Source of the DNA: SB21 sp964535295
GTDB taxonomy: Bacteria; CLD3; SB21
Direction: 5' to 3'
Length of the DNA stretch: 23,449 nucleotides
Assembly: GCA_964535295.1 (NCBI GenBank)
Contig: CAZHUW010000031.1
Location: 1 to 23,449, forward strand
Shown: piece by piece, positions 15,095 to 22,958 of the stretch
Layout: each line of letters opens with the position of its first letter
Numbering within the stretch: the first letter of the stretch is position 1
Notes under the pieces: generated by a model
Databases searched by the model: none
What the model saw: only the letters and a program-made list of their open reading frames with translations
What the model was told of the DNA's origin: nothing
Program-made: the position numbers and the translations under genes

Positions 15095-15712
15095 TTAATA
15101 TGATAATTGAAATAATTTCTTGAATTCACTGATCATCACAACACGGTACGCCGGCTTATAGGTGTCCATATAATTGTTTGAGTGATGCGCACTGCGGTAA
15201 TTATTGCTTTTCATTTGGTCTTCGAAAAGCCGGACTTTGTCAATATCAAAAGAAAGCGCTCTGTCTTCGCAAAGCTTAAGGCACAATTGCCAGCTGTGGA
15301 TGAATCTTTCATCGACCTTAGGGTAAAGTCGGGACGAAACCACCATAGTTCGCCATAACTGTTCCGTTTTCAGGCCTAGCCGCTTAAAAGGACGTAAATT
15401 AATCCTTACAATTGACGAATCGACGGACACATTCTCGATCAGAGACTCTTCCGGAAATTCCGTTTCAATGATCGTTGACATTTCGTATTCCAGATATTCC
15501 TTGGCCGCAACCGTATCGCCCATAATATGTTCAATACCCAAATTCCCTTGATAAAGCAACTTATAGGCATCCTGTATTTCAAAACTCGGACGCATTTTCT
15601 GATGAAGTTGAATGAGGCCCGCAATCCTTGATTCTTCCTCGGTCATAGATGGACGACAAGAAAGAAAAGCAAGAACCGGCATGACGTACTTAATTTTTCT
15701 CGAATACAACAA
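15095..15712 (-). CDS. Conserved-looking protein of unknown function, putative lipoprotein
   Basis: About 205 residues. The N-terminus has a basic region (YSRKIKY), a hydrophobic run VMPVLAFLS and a cysteine at 19, a plausible lipoprotein signal. Distinctive stretches are DAYKLLYQGNLGIEHI (48-63), SIVRINLRPFKRLGL (99-113) and RSAHHSNNYMDTYKPAYRVVMI (173-194). The last is His/Tyr-rich and looks like a functional site; I cannot name the family. The chosen start is TTG at 15712 (or the adjacent TTG at 15709). It is favoured because AAAGGAG lies just upstream and only this start supplies the basic part of the signal. The ATG at 15682 has neither. The gene overlaps the methyltransferase by 23 bases and lies 15 bases before lysS. 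Confidence 0.72.
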   Translation of the reverse strand: MLYSRKIKYVMPVLAFLSCRPSMTEEESRIAGLIQLHQKMRPSFEIQDAYKLLYQGNLGIEHIMGDTVAAKEYLEYEMSTIIETEFPEESLIENVSVDSSIVRINLRPFKRLGLKTEQLWRTMVVSSRLYPKVDERFIHSWQLCLKLCEDRALSFDIDKVRLFEDQMKSNNYRSAHHSNNYMDTYKPAYRVVMISEFKKLFQLSY

Positions 15713-16289
15713 AACGCTCCTTTCCTAGTCTTTTCGGAACCGATTCATTTGGTATTTCATCCGTGATGAACTTGAACCGGTGCGTAAATTTTTCTTCAAT
15801 CTCTTGACCGCGCACCGCATACGGCGGTCCACCGGGCCGTCCGTCGGTCGGAAAAAATAAAGCGATGAGGACCCCCTGCGGTTTGAGCAATCGTGATACG
15901 GCTTCAACGTATTCGTCACGCCGTTCAGGATCGATCGCACAATAACAGGTATATTCCAAAGCAAAATCAAAATAACCTTCATATTTATCCGGCAGATGGA
16001 ACAGGTCCTCTTTCAACAGCCGGATGTTCTTCTGATGCGCCGGAATATTGCTTTCCAGATACCGCAGCGGCTCTTCCGCAAAATCGATTGCCGTCACCTC
16101 AAATCCGTTCTCCGCAAAAAGTAACGCATCATGACCGTTGCCGCACCCCAATATCGCGATCCGCCCCGTGCCGAAGGAATTTCTTTTTTTAAGCCAGTTT
16201 TCAAAAACCGGCGTTGCGCCGCCGAGGTCCCAGCGCGGCCGCTCCTCCCGGTATATGCGGTCCCAGTATTCAGAGTGATTAACGTTCAT
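15690..16289 (-). CDS. SAM-dependent methyltransferase, TPMT-like family
   Basis: A 199-residue class I methyltransferase. The SAM-binding glycine motif is ILGCGNGHDALLFAE at 46-60, with the acidic residue of strand 2 at D69 (VTAIDFAEEPL). The opening YWDRIYREERPRWDLGGATPVFENWL (8-33), FALEYTCYCAIDPERRDEYVEAV and the later GPPYAV match the thiopurine/thiol methyltransferase (TPMT) family rather than generic UbiE-type enzymes. Members methylate thiols, halides or small heteroatom acceptors; the substrate here is unknown. The ATG at 16289 overlaps the end of the DUF2304 gene by 11 bases, and its own end overlaps the next gene by 23 bases. It is therefore in the middle of a tightly packed operon but is not obviously linked to glycan assembly. 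Confidence 0.88.
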   Translation of the reverse strand: MNVNHSEYWDRIYREERPRWDLGGATPVFENWLKKRNSFGTGRIAILGCGNGHDALLFAENGFEVTAIDFAEEPLRYLESNIPAHQKNIRLLKEDLFHLPDKYEGYFDFALEYTCYCAIDPERRDEYVEAVSRLLKPQGVLIALFFPTDGRPGGPPYAVRGQEIEEKFTHRFKFITDEIPNESVPKRLGKERFVVFEKN

Positions 16290-16653
16290 CCGCTTTTTTC
16301 TTTCTGAGCTCCGCTTTCAGCAGCGCAATGTCCTGTGCCAGTGTTTTGTTTTTCTCTGTCAGGTCCGAAATGACCACTGAAAAATGGATCATCAGAACCA
16401 TCCCGAAGAAGAGCGCAACCAGGAAAAGCAGCGCGGGCGCATACCCGACACCCAACCAATGTGCAACGCGATCGAGCAGATCCCGCCAGACGGAAAAAAG
16501 GATCATCACCATACCGGCGCTGAACCAGATCAGAGAATATTTTTCGCGTAATTTCTTCCGTCGTATCAATTCGAAAATGAACAGCATGACCAAAAGGCTG
16601 AAGATAATGGCCACAACCTGTATACGCCAGATCTCGATCGTTTCTTGATCCAT
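16279..16653 (-). CDS. DUF2304 family small membrane protein
   Basis: A 124-residue protein with three hydrophobic helices (about 11-30, 41-58 and 70-95), the motif EKYSLIWFSAGMVMILFSVW between the first two, and a charged coiled-coil tail (98-124, Lys/Glu-rich). These features are typical of DUF2304. Such proteins are commonly found directly beside dolichyl-phosphate-mannose-synthase-like GT2 genes, as here, and are presumed accessory subunits of the membrane glycosyltransferase; the biochemical role is not established. Its ATG overlaps the GT2 stop codon by one base (TGATG), so translation is coupled. Confidence 0.85.
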   Translation of the reverse strand: MDQETIEIWRIQVVAIIFSLLVMLFIFELIRRKKLREKYSLIWFSAGMVMILFSVWRDLLDRVAHWLGVGYAPALLFLVALFFGMVLMIHFSVVISDLTEKNKTLAQDIALLKAELRKKKADER

Positions 16654-17378
16654 CAGTTTTTCTTTTTAAATACGTTGACAAAAATAGCCAAAAGCACTTT
16701 GACCATATAATACGCTGAAACCCACGAATGAATGGATGAGCGTCCCCCCTGCCTTTCTTTCATGATCACAGGGATCTCCGCGATCCTGAATTTCCTTAAC
16801 CCCAACATGATCACCGTTTCCGGTTCCGGATAATCGGCCGGATATTCTTGGGACAAAAGCGCGATCGCTTTTTTATTGAATGCGCGGAATCCCGAAGTAT
16901 TATCGGTGATCTTCTGACCGATGATGATCGAATTGATCCATTCAAACACCTTGATTCCGATACGCCTAAGAAAAGTAGATTGAAAACCCGTTCGCTCTGT
17001 ATCAAGGAAACGTGATCCGATCACTGCGTCATGACTTCCTGCCAGAATGGGCGTAATCAAAGCCGGCAGGAATTTCGGATCATGCTGTCCGTCGCCGTCG
17101 ATCTGTATGGCGATATCATAACCATTCTCAACGGCATAACGAAAACCTGTCTGAACCGCGCCGCCGATGCCCAGGTTATACGGCAGATCGATCACGACCG
17201 CCTCCGTGGCTTCGGCGGCTTTCAGCGTATTGTCCGCAGAACCGTCATTGACCACCGCTACATCCAGTATCGTGTCCGCCAATAGTTTGCGCGCATCGAT
17301 AATATCCCGAACAACCGCGGCAATATTCATTTCTTCATTGTAGGCCGGAACGATGACCAGGATCTTAACCACGCGCAC
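16653..17378 (-). CDS. Family 2 glycosyltransferase, DPM1/DolP-sugar synthase-like
   Basis: A GT-A fold glycosyltransferase of about 240 residues. It has the N-terminal VIVPAYNEE at 9-16, nucleotide-sugar residues NDGS at 44-47, and the metal-binding DGDGQHDP at 94-101. NTSGFRAFNKKA and the VPVIMKERQGGRSSI-type segment near the end are typical of polyprenyl-phosphate sugar synthases. It probably transfers a sugar to undecaprenyl phosphate, making the lipid-linked donor used by GT-C enzymes such as the gene upstream. Start codon is GTG, at 17378 or more likely 17372, where GAAGG is well spaced. It overlaps the upstream membrane gene by about 14 bases. Confidence 0.9.
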   Translation of the reverse strand: MRVVKILVIVPAYNEEMNIAAVVRDIIDARKLLADTILDVAVVNDGSADNTLKAAEATEAVVIDLPYNLGIGGAVQTGFRYAVENGYDIAIQIDGDGQHDPKFLPALITPILAGSHDAVIGSRFLDTERTGFQSTFLRRIGIKVFEWINSIIIGQKITDNTSGFRAFNKKAIALLSQEYPADYPEPETVIMLGLRKFRIAEIPVIMKERQGGRSSIHSWVSAYYMVKVLLAIFVNVFKKKN

Positions 17379-18933
17379 CTTCGGCTTTCACAATGGTTTT
17401 ATAAACGCCGAATCCTGCAGCCGCCGCGGCGAAAAAATTGCAACTCACCAAAAAAAGCACCCAACCCATTTTAATTCCGGCATAGAACATATACATGAAC
17501 CAATAGTCAATTAAATAAATCACGGCGTTCGGATCGGAAAGAGGAATGCGTTTTTGTGAATCGGTGATCTCGATCTTTCCGATCTCGCCGGTCAAATGTT
17601 TTTGAACGGAGACGCCCAAAAGCTTCCAGTGCCCTATGACCGGCGAATAGGCCGGTTCGTAACGGCTCTTATACAAAAACTCCGGATCCGAAAAATCCCT
17701 TGTGTACGGGAATTCGCCGATATAGCGCAGATAGCTGCCCAGATATATACTCGTTCCGCCTAACTGAATCAGAAATCCGATCCCGAACAATAAAATCGCA
17801 GCAAATTTATACAATTTTTTCCTTTGTTCCAAAGAATTTTGAAACAGCAGGCCGAGAGGCAAAATGAAGAACGGTATCAGCGGGATCAGGTATCTGGGCC
17901 CCCAGCTACCGTCACCGGCCCAGGCGAAGTATTTGGCGTGCAGGAAAAGCATGACCAGGAATAATAGAACAAAGAACATAGCCTCTTTCGGAAAACGGCG
18001 ATACCATTTTACCGCCGCCCAGAAGATGAGAATGGTTATCGGCGCATAAATAAAAAAACTCTTGCCGGGGCTGAGCAACAATCCGAATAAACCGCGACCC
18101 AGGGGATTGTTGAACGGCTGCGGTTTACCGGTATAGCCAGAGGAGAAGATGTTGCCGAATTGCGCATAATTGATCAGACCGATAACCACGCCTGCGGCGG
18201 CGATCCAGACGATCAACACCGACCCGTCCTTCCAGAACATTCTGTTTCTGAAAATCGGAACCAAACCTCGGAAAGTGAAAACCTCCGGGCTGCAGATCAA
18301 AATGAAGTAGATAGCGAATAATGGCAATACAACGATAAATGAGATTTTTGTGTTCAACAAATAGAATAAAGCAAATCCTGCCAGATGAAGATATTTGATC
18401 TTGCGTTCCGTTCTGTAAACAAAAAGTCCATAGGCAGCGCCAAGAAGGCACAGTGTCAGCAGAGGTTCCCGCATTGAGGATTTTGCGTACGGAAATAAAT
18501 TTGTGCTGAATAACAGAGCCGCTGTAAGAAAAAAAGACAATTTAGCTGAATAGCCAAGCCGGCGGCAATAAACAAAAAACAACAAGCCGATCAGCGCGCA
18601 TATGATTTGATTGGCCAGCGAAAAAAAACCTTTGAGGATAAAGATTTGGTAGACCTCCGGTACCGGCAATAGCGTCGCACACCATTTCCCAACAGCATAA
18701 AAAGGGACGGATACGAGGGTGTACCCGATACCGCCTCCAACATAAAATCGTCCGTCCTTGCCGTACGAACCGTTATGAACGATGGAATCCGGAATCGCCA
18801 AAGTGCCGTGTTCCACAAGACTCTGAGTCTCCAGAAAGAATGCCGTTTCATCACTCGACGCGATGCGCCCGCCGGCGGTGAGGATAAAAACGAACAGAAA
18901 AAAAAGAAAAAGGACCGTGTGTTTTTTCATCAT
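17365..18933 (-). CDS. Polytopic membrane protein, GT-C (ArnT/PMT-like) glycosyltransferase candidate
   Basis: A 522-residue protein with about ten or more hydrophobic helices. After the first helix comes a periplasmic loop starting ASSDETAFFLETQSLVEHG. The acidic SDE there sits where GT-C enzymes of the ArnT/PMT group keep their catalytic aspartate. FYVGGGIGYTLVSVPFYAVG follows. A periplasmic domain of about 80 residues (roughly 410-490) precedes the last helix. It would use a polyprenyl-phosphate sugar, as made by the adjacent GT2 enzyme. Acceptor unknown. Its first ATG overlaps the upstream glycosyltransferase stop as ATGA and its end overlaps the GT2 start, so the genes are translationally coupled. 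Confidence 0.78.
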   Translation of the reverse strand: MMKKHTVLFLFFLFVFILTAGGRIASSDETAFFLETQSLVEHGTLAIPDSIVHNGSYGKDGRFYVGGGIGYTLVSVPFYAVGKWCATLLPVPEVYQIFILKGFFSLANQIICALIGLLFFVYCRRLGYSAKLSFFLTAALLFSTNLFPYAKSSMREPLLTLCLLGAAYGLFVYRTERKIKYLHLAGFALFYLLNTKISFIVVLPLFAIYFILICSPEVFTFRGLVPIFRNRMFWKDGSVLIVWIAAAGVVIGLINYAQFGNIFSSGYTGKPQPFNNPLGRGLFGLLLSPGKSFFIYAPITILIFWAAVKWYRRFPKEAMFFVLLFLVMLFLHAKYFAWAGDGSWGPRYLIPLIPFFILPLGLLFQNSLEQRKKLYKFAAILLFGIGFLIQLGGTSIYLGSYLRYIGEFPYTRDFSDPEFLYKSRYEPAYSPVIGHWKLLGVSVQKHLTGEIGKIEITDSQKRIPLSDPNAVIYLIDYWFMYMFYAGIKMGWVLFLVSCNFFAAAAAGFGVYKTIVKAEGARG

Positions 18934-20060
18934 GATTGTTTTTTCTCCGCCAAACTTTTTACAAGCTCGGCTACCTCATTCGAACGGCTCTTCCAGCTGT
19001 TTTTGAAAGCGATCTGACGTAAACCGGTTTCATCCGGTTTTTCTCCGAGACTTCTTCGAACGAGTTCAACAAATTCATCCCCCGTGGCGGCAACATAAAT
19101 ATACGACCGCAGGCGCCGGATCTCTTCCGTATAATCCAGGGTCACAACCGGCCTCCCGGCTGCAAGATATTCATACATCTTATTGGGGCTGAAGCGTTCG
19201 ATAAGCGGTGTTTTCTTAAACGGGATCATACAAATATGCGATGCCCGGATAAACGCCGGCAGTTCATCGTGCCTTTTCATCCCAAGAAAATGAACGTTGG
19301 GTAACGCCGATAATCTTTCCACATCCGCCCGCACGTTCGGCGATATCACCGGGCCGACGATCACTACCGAAACCGGTTCCATCGCTATTTTCCCGACGAG
19401 ATCAAAATCGAACCAGTCCGATACCACGCCTGCATAGAACACAATAGGTCTTGTTATCGGTTTCAGTTCATCCGGCACTTCCGTATTATCATTCGCAAAA
19501 AGTTCGTAGTCAACGCCGTTACCTATCACAAAACCGTTGTCAGATTTGAAGTGCCGGATATCCTCCAATAATTGATCCGAAACCGCCACAACCGCATCCG
19601 ATTGCTGAGCTGTTTTTTCAAAATACATTTCCGTGATCTGCAATGCGCCCGAAAACCCCATAGGGTAATCGTTACAATCGTAGATCAGCAACTTTTTCTT
19701 AAGGCGTTTGAGTATGTCGGCAAAAAAGATATTCGACGTAAAAACGACCCGATCGGATGAAGCAAAACCGGTAATAAGCAATATCCATTTCGTCCACAAA
19801 AGCAGTTTGAAATTGACGAGTCCCCGAAAAAAACGATTACATTGCAGCGCATTGACAAACGGGTACTCTGTTCCTTTAAAGATCGGAAGTGTCACGTAGG
19901 TCACCCGTCCTTCCCGGCGCGGAATAAAATGACTTTTTTTTCCCAGCGCAAAATTCTCTATGAACAAGATCTCCCAATCGTCCGGGAAATGGCGTATCAG
20001 GTGGTGATGACGGTGGGTCAGAAAATTCCATTTTATTTCGGAAAACCAAATGACTTTCAT
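18930..20060 (-). CDS. Glycosyltransferase family 4-like (GT-B fold)
   Basis: A 376-residue soluble or peripheral glycosyltransferase. The N-terminal half begins MKVIWFSEIKWNFLTHRHHHLIRHFP; the linker has VIGNGVDYELF. The C-terminal nucleotide-sugar domain carries ERFSPNKMYEYLAAGRPVV, which holds the EX7E-type acidic pair of GT4 enzymes. It probably adds a sugar during surface polysaccharide or glycan synthesis; donor and acceptor cannot be read. It starts 28 bases after the pentapeptide-repeat gene with only a weak GGAT site, and its stop overlaps the next start as ATGA. It is the first of a coupled series of glycan genes running down to 16279. Confidence 0.88.
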   Translation of the reverse strand: MKVIWFSEIKWNFLTHRHHHLIRHFPDDWEILFIENFALGKKSHFIPRREGRVTYVTLPIFKGTEYPFVNALQCNRFFRGLVNFKLLLWTKWILLITGFASSDRVVFTSNIFFADILKRLKKKLLIYDCNDYPMGFSGALQITEMYFEKTAQQSDAVVAVSDQLLEDIRHFKSDNGFVIGNGVDYELFANDNTEVPDELKPITRPIVFYAGVVSDWFDFDLVGKIAMEPVSVVIVGPVISPNVRADVERLSALPNVHFLGMKRHDELPAFIRASHICMIPFKKTPLIERFSPNKMYEYLAAGRPVVTLDYTEEIRRLRSYIYVAATGDEFVELVRRSLGEKPDETGLRQIAFKNSWKSRSNEVAELVKSLAEKKQS

Positions 20061-20088
20061 GGATCGATCCGGGTTGCGTTGCGTTCAG

Positions 20089-21267
20089 TTATCCGCGCTG
20101 TCTCAGATGGTTTCGGCGGTATTGGTCATAATCCGGAAGGCTTTTGTTCTGGATCTGTAATTTTTCCCATAACTGCTTGGTCACATTTTTGGCCGACATC
20201 AGGCCGCGCGCATCAAGGAATTTCGTTTCGACGCTGATCTGAACCTTGTTCAATTCGCATCCGTCAAAATCCGCTTCGTTCAGCACGGTTTCCCAGAGAT
20301 TAGCGCCGGTCAAATCCGACCCTTTAAGGTTGCAGCGCGTCAGATCCGATTGCGTACAGTTGGCCGCCCTGAGATTCGCGTGCGACATATTGCTCGACCG
20401 GAGGTTGCATTGCTTAAGACTGGTATGAAACGCGTTGACCGCTGACATTTCGCATTCGACCAGAAAGGATTTCTCAAAGATAGCGGATGCCAGGTCGGCC
20501 TGCCTCATATCCGCGCGCTGGATCTGGCAATCTACAAAATGGGCTTTTTTGAAATTGCTCTCGCTCATGGCAGCCGAATTGAAATTGCACTGCTCGAACA
20601 AACAGAGCTCAAATTTGGATTTGGAAAGATTGATCTTTCTCAAATTGGCGTGTTTTATTACACGGCCGGAAAGGTCGATCGGAGAAAGATCCAGAGCAAC
20701 ATGCTCCAGCTTTGAACGCTCAACATTGAAAGCGCCAATGTCCTCGCGCATCAACATATCCGTCAATTTGCCAACCATGCCGTGAAAATCCTGGTGACGG
20801 CGCCGTACGAAATCCTCCTGTTTTTGCGTCAGTGCCGCCTGCAGCAGCCGCTCGCCCCGTTCCGATATCTGCGAATACTTTCCATCGAATCCTATCAGAT
20901 CATCCTCCGAAAGACTCTGCAGGTAAGGCTCCAGGCCTGCGTCTTTGAAATTCAAGTGTTCTTCCAGGAATCGCAGCGACGTGCGCCCCAACATCTGTAT
21001 CACATACATGATGAACAGGCTGATATGATGATAGCCGCTGGTCTGCTCAAGCACATAAGGTTCATCAACGGAGTAAAGAAAATCCATTTCAAATATATCA
21101 AATACACGCTTTGACATGCTCAGATCGAACTGATAATTATAATTGCACGACTCGTTCTTACAGAGCAGACGCATATGCCAACGTTTTTCGCCGTGATATA
21201 TCTGGTTAAACGGAAACAGCGATTGATGACAAAGCGGGCAGACGGATGTGATCGTGAGATTTTTCAT
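20089..21267 (-). CDS. Zinc-ribbon and pentapeptide-repeat protein
   Basis: A 392-residue protein with three parts. Residues 1-45 hold CPLC (10, 13) and CKNESC (36, 41), a probable zinc ribbon. Residues about 80-145 look like a winged-helix unit (LFIMYVIQMLGRTSLRFLEEHLN, then a segment ending DGKYSQISERGERLL), as in small transcription-factor or domain-boundary modules. Residues about 190-345 are around thirty pentapeptide repeats of A(D/N)LXX type (HANLR, ADMRQ, ADLAS, SHANLR, GANLW), which fold as a quadrilateral beta-helix. A 45-residue basic tail follows. Pentapeptide proteins can mimic DNA or act as scaffolds; no function is assignable. The ATG at 21267 lacks a clear ribosome site. The gene is divergent from plsY and heads the long minus-strand run. 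Confidence 0.85.
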   Translation of the reverse strand: MKNLTITSVCPLCHQSLFPFNQIYHGEKRWHMRLLCKNESCNYNYQFDLSMSKRVFDIFEMDFLYSVDEPYVLEQTSGYHHISLFIMYVIQMLGRTSLRFLEEHLNFKDAGLEPYLQSLSEDDLIGFDGKYSQISERGERLLQAALTQKQEDFVRRRHQDFHGMVGKLTDMLMREDIGAFNVERSKLEHVALDLSPIDLSGRVIKHANLRKINLSKSKFELCLFEQCNFNSAAMSESNFKKAHFVDCQIQRADMRQADLASAIFEKSFLVECEMSAVNAFHTSLKQCNLRSSNMSHANLRAANCTQSDLTRCNLKGSDLTGANLWETVLNEADFDGCELNKVQISVETKFLDARGLMSAKNVTKQLWEKLQIQNKSLPDYDQYRRNHLRQRG

Positions 21268-21386
21268 ACGATTTCATTGTAATTTTTTTTGGCCAAAGAA
21301 TCAAGTGCTTCTTGGCTCTGGCCCTTGTTTATCAAGGCTCCGGCAACATTGCCTGTTTCCGTTGACGGTAACAAAAAGCATTTTTA

Positions 21387-21415
21387 TTGAATTTCGAATT
21401 CTCTTTTTGTATTAT
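21387..21415 (+). promoter_or_regulatory. Sigma70-type promoter for plsY
   Basis: TTGAAT (21387-21392) and TATTAT (21410-21415) are separated by exactly 17 bases. Transcription would begin near 21422, about 33 bases before the plsY start. It is the best promoter match seen in the window and lies in the divergent gap to the pentapeptide-repeat gene. Confidence 0.6.
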
Positions 21416-21454
21416 GGGAGCCGATTCAATAATTGCAACTCAAGAGACAGCGCC

Positions 21455-22117
21455 ATGGTTTCACTCGTGATTATTCTTATTATGTCGTACCTGCTTGGCT
21501 CCATTTCCCCGAGCATCATTCTCTCGCGAATGATTAAAGGTGTTGACGTCCGCACTACCGGCAGCGGGAACGCCGGTATGACCAACGCCATTCGTCTTTT
21601 GGGCGCCAAATGGGGCGCCGTGGTGGCGCTGATCGACCTGGCCAAAGGTTTTTGTGCTGCGATGATCCTGACCTCGCTATTTTACTCGGATGTGAATATG
21701 AACTTTATAGATGAAACGCTGGTCCGTATCCTGGCAGGCGTTGCCGCGGTCGCAGGTCATATCTGGACGATATTTTTCGGTTTTAAAGGCGGCAAAGGCG
21801 TGCTGACGGTGACCGGCGCCGTACTGGGCGTCGCGCCGGCTGAGGTTGGAATATGTTTTATGGTATTCCTGATCGTTTTCGCACTATTCCGCTACGTTTC
21901 CTTGGGATCGATCATCGGCGTGTGGTTCTTTCCGGCCAACGTGATGATCCAGCGGTTTTTTCTGGATCGTGACATTTCCGTACATCTCTTATGGTTCAGT
22001 TTTATCGTCGCCCTGCTGATCACGTACACACACCGTGAAAACATCGCGCGTCTGATCCGCGGCGAAGAAAAGAAATTCGGCAAAACCCAAACGTCGGCAA
22101 ACGACCCATCCCATTGA
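21455..22117 (+). CDS. plsY: Acyl-phosphate:glycerol-3-phosphate acyltransferase PlsY
   Basis: Membrane enzyme that transfers an acyl group from acyl-phosphate to glycerol-3-phosphate, the first committed step of phospholipid synthesis in most bacteria. The 220-residue protein has the family's three conserved sites: GSGNAGMTNAIR at 36-47, GHIWTIFFGFKGGKGV at 101-116, and HRENIARLIRGEE at 193-205. About five hydrophobic helices are present. The usual motif 1 has GSGNPGATN, so Pro-to-Ala and Ala-to-Met variants are seen here. The ATG at 21455 is chosen because the conserved protein begins there; the site AAGAGA is weak. It overlaps or nearly touches the following gene and is served by the promoter upstream. 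Confidence 0.95.
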   Translation: MVSLVIILIMSYLLGSISPSIILSRMIKGVDVRTTGSGNAGMTNAIRLLGAKWGAVVALIDLAKGFCAAMILTSLFYSDVNMNFIDETLVRILAGVAAVAGHIWTIFFGFKGGKGVLTVTGAVLGVAPAEVGICFMVFLIVFALFRYVSLGSIIGVWFFPANVMIQRFFLDRDISVHLLWFSFIVALLITYTHRENIARLIRGEEKKFGKTQTSANDPSH

Positions 22118-22164
22118 CACTCATTAATTTTCAAATCCAACGATTCTCATTTCTTCGGAAAACG

Positions 22165-22941
22165 ATGGCTTTTCTTGCTGTGCTGGCCTTTATCGTGATC
22201 GGTTTTTACCTTATCGGCAATACGGTAATGCTCGCCGCGCGGGGAGAGAATAAAGCCCTGTGGCTTCTCGTCAGTTTCGCGGCCGTGGTCGCCGTCCTCG
22301 CATGGTTTCTTAAGAAATTTTGGGTACTGACCCTTGACGACCGCGATGTGCTGGACATTTTTAAGATCGCTTCGATCACCAACGGATCCAGCCTGGCCCA
22401 TTTTCAAAGAGAATATTTCCAGAATTCAAAGATCGTAACGGAACGCGGATACAGTTTTACGGTTCACGACGGCGAGACCGAAATCCGGGCATCGCTGGTC
22501 TACCTCGGTAAAGAATTTGCCGACCGAAAAACCATTATCGGCGAACAGGCGCTCCTTACCATTGCGCTCCGCGTCGGGCAGCCTTTTAATATGGCGATTG
22601 TGAACCCGCAGGCGGATATACGGGAATCGCTTGACGTAGAATTCTACGCACCGGCGGTTTTCCACTCGAAAAAATATTCGTATCAAAAACACGGTATCAT
22701 TTTTTCCGATTACGATAAGAACGCGGTCGAATCGGTATTCGCGAACCCTTTCCTTCACACTCAGTTGATCGAACTCTTTGAACGCTGCAAATTCAAATTC
22801 ATTGTTTTTGACGAACGTAAAGCTATTGCCGTGAAATCGGCCGACGTACCGACTATTGCCGAGGACGTCGAAGCCTATCCTGTGCTGATGAACATCAGCC
22901 AGTTGATCGCAACACAACACAAAAAGATCAGTATTCAATAA
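22165..22941 (+). CDS. Unknown protein with two membrane helices and a cytosolic domain
   Basis: Two hydrophobic helices (about AFLAVLAFIVIGFYLIG and ALWLLVSFAAVVAVLAWFL) are followed by a soluble domain of roughly 200 residues with no motif I recognise. The domain contains charged surface segments such as RERG-like TERGYSF and a repeated short beta pattern, and ends KKISIQ. ATG at 22165 has GGAA 5 bases upstream. A TTG at 22114 would overlap the plsY stop (TTGA) and add 17 mostly basic residues, but has no ribosome site. It lies between plsY and an OmpH-like gene on the same strand, which points to an envelope-related role by association only. Confidence 0.75.
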   Translation: MAFLAVLAFIVIGFYLIGNTVMLAARGENKALWLLVSFAAVVAVLAWFLKKFWVLTLDDRDVLDIFKIASITNGSSLAHFQREYFQNSKIVTERGYSFTVHDGETEIRASLVYLGKEFADRKTIIGEQALLTIALRVGQPFNMAIVNPQADIRESLDVEFYAPAVFHSKKYSYQKHGIIFSDYDKNAVESVFANPFLHTQLIELFERCKFKFIVFDERKAIAVKSADVPTIAEDVEAYPVLMNISQLIATQHKKISIQ

Positions 22942-22958
22942 CTTAAAAGGAGACCATC

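Noticed and set aside
21292..21316. Hairpin GCCAAAGAA/TTCTTGGC as a terminator
   Set aside because: The adjoining T-run lies before the hairpin on the plus strand and becomes an A-run on the minus strand, so neither orientation has terminator form.
21248..21454. N-terminal extension of PlsY from 21248
   Set aside because: It would run through the divergent promoter region and the start of the opposite gene, and PlsY proteins begin at the hydrophobic segment starting at 21455.
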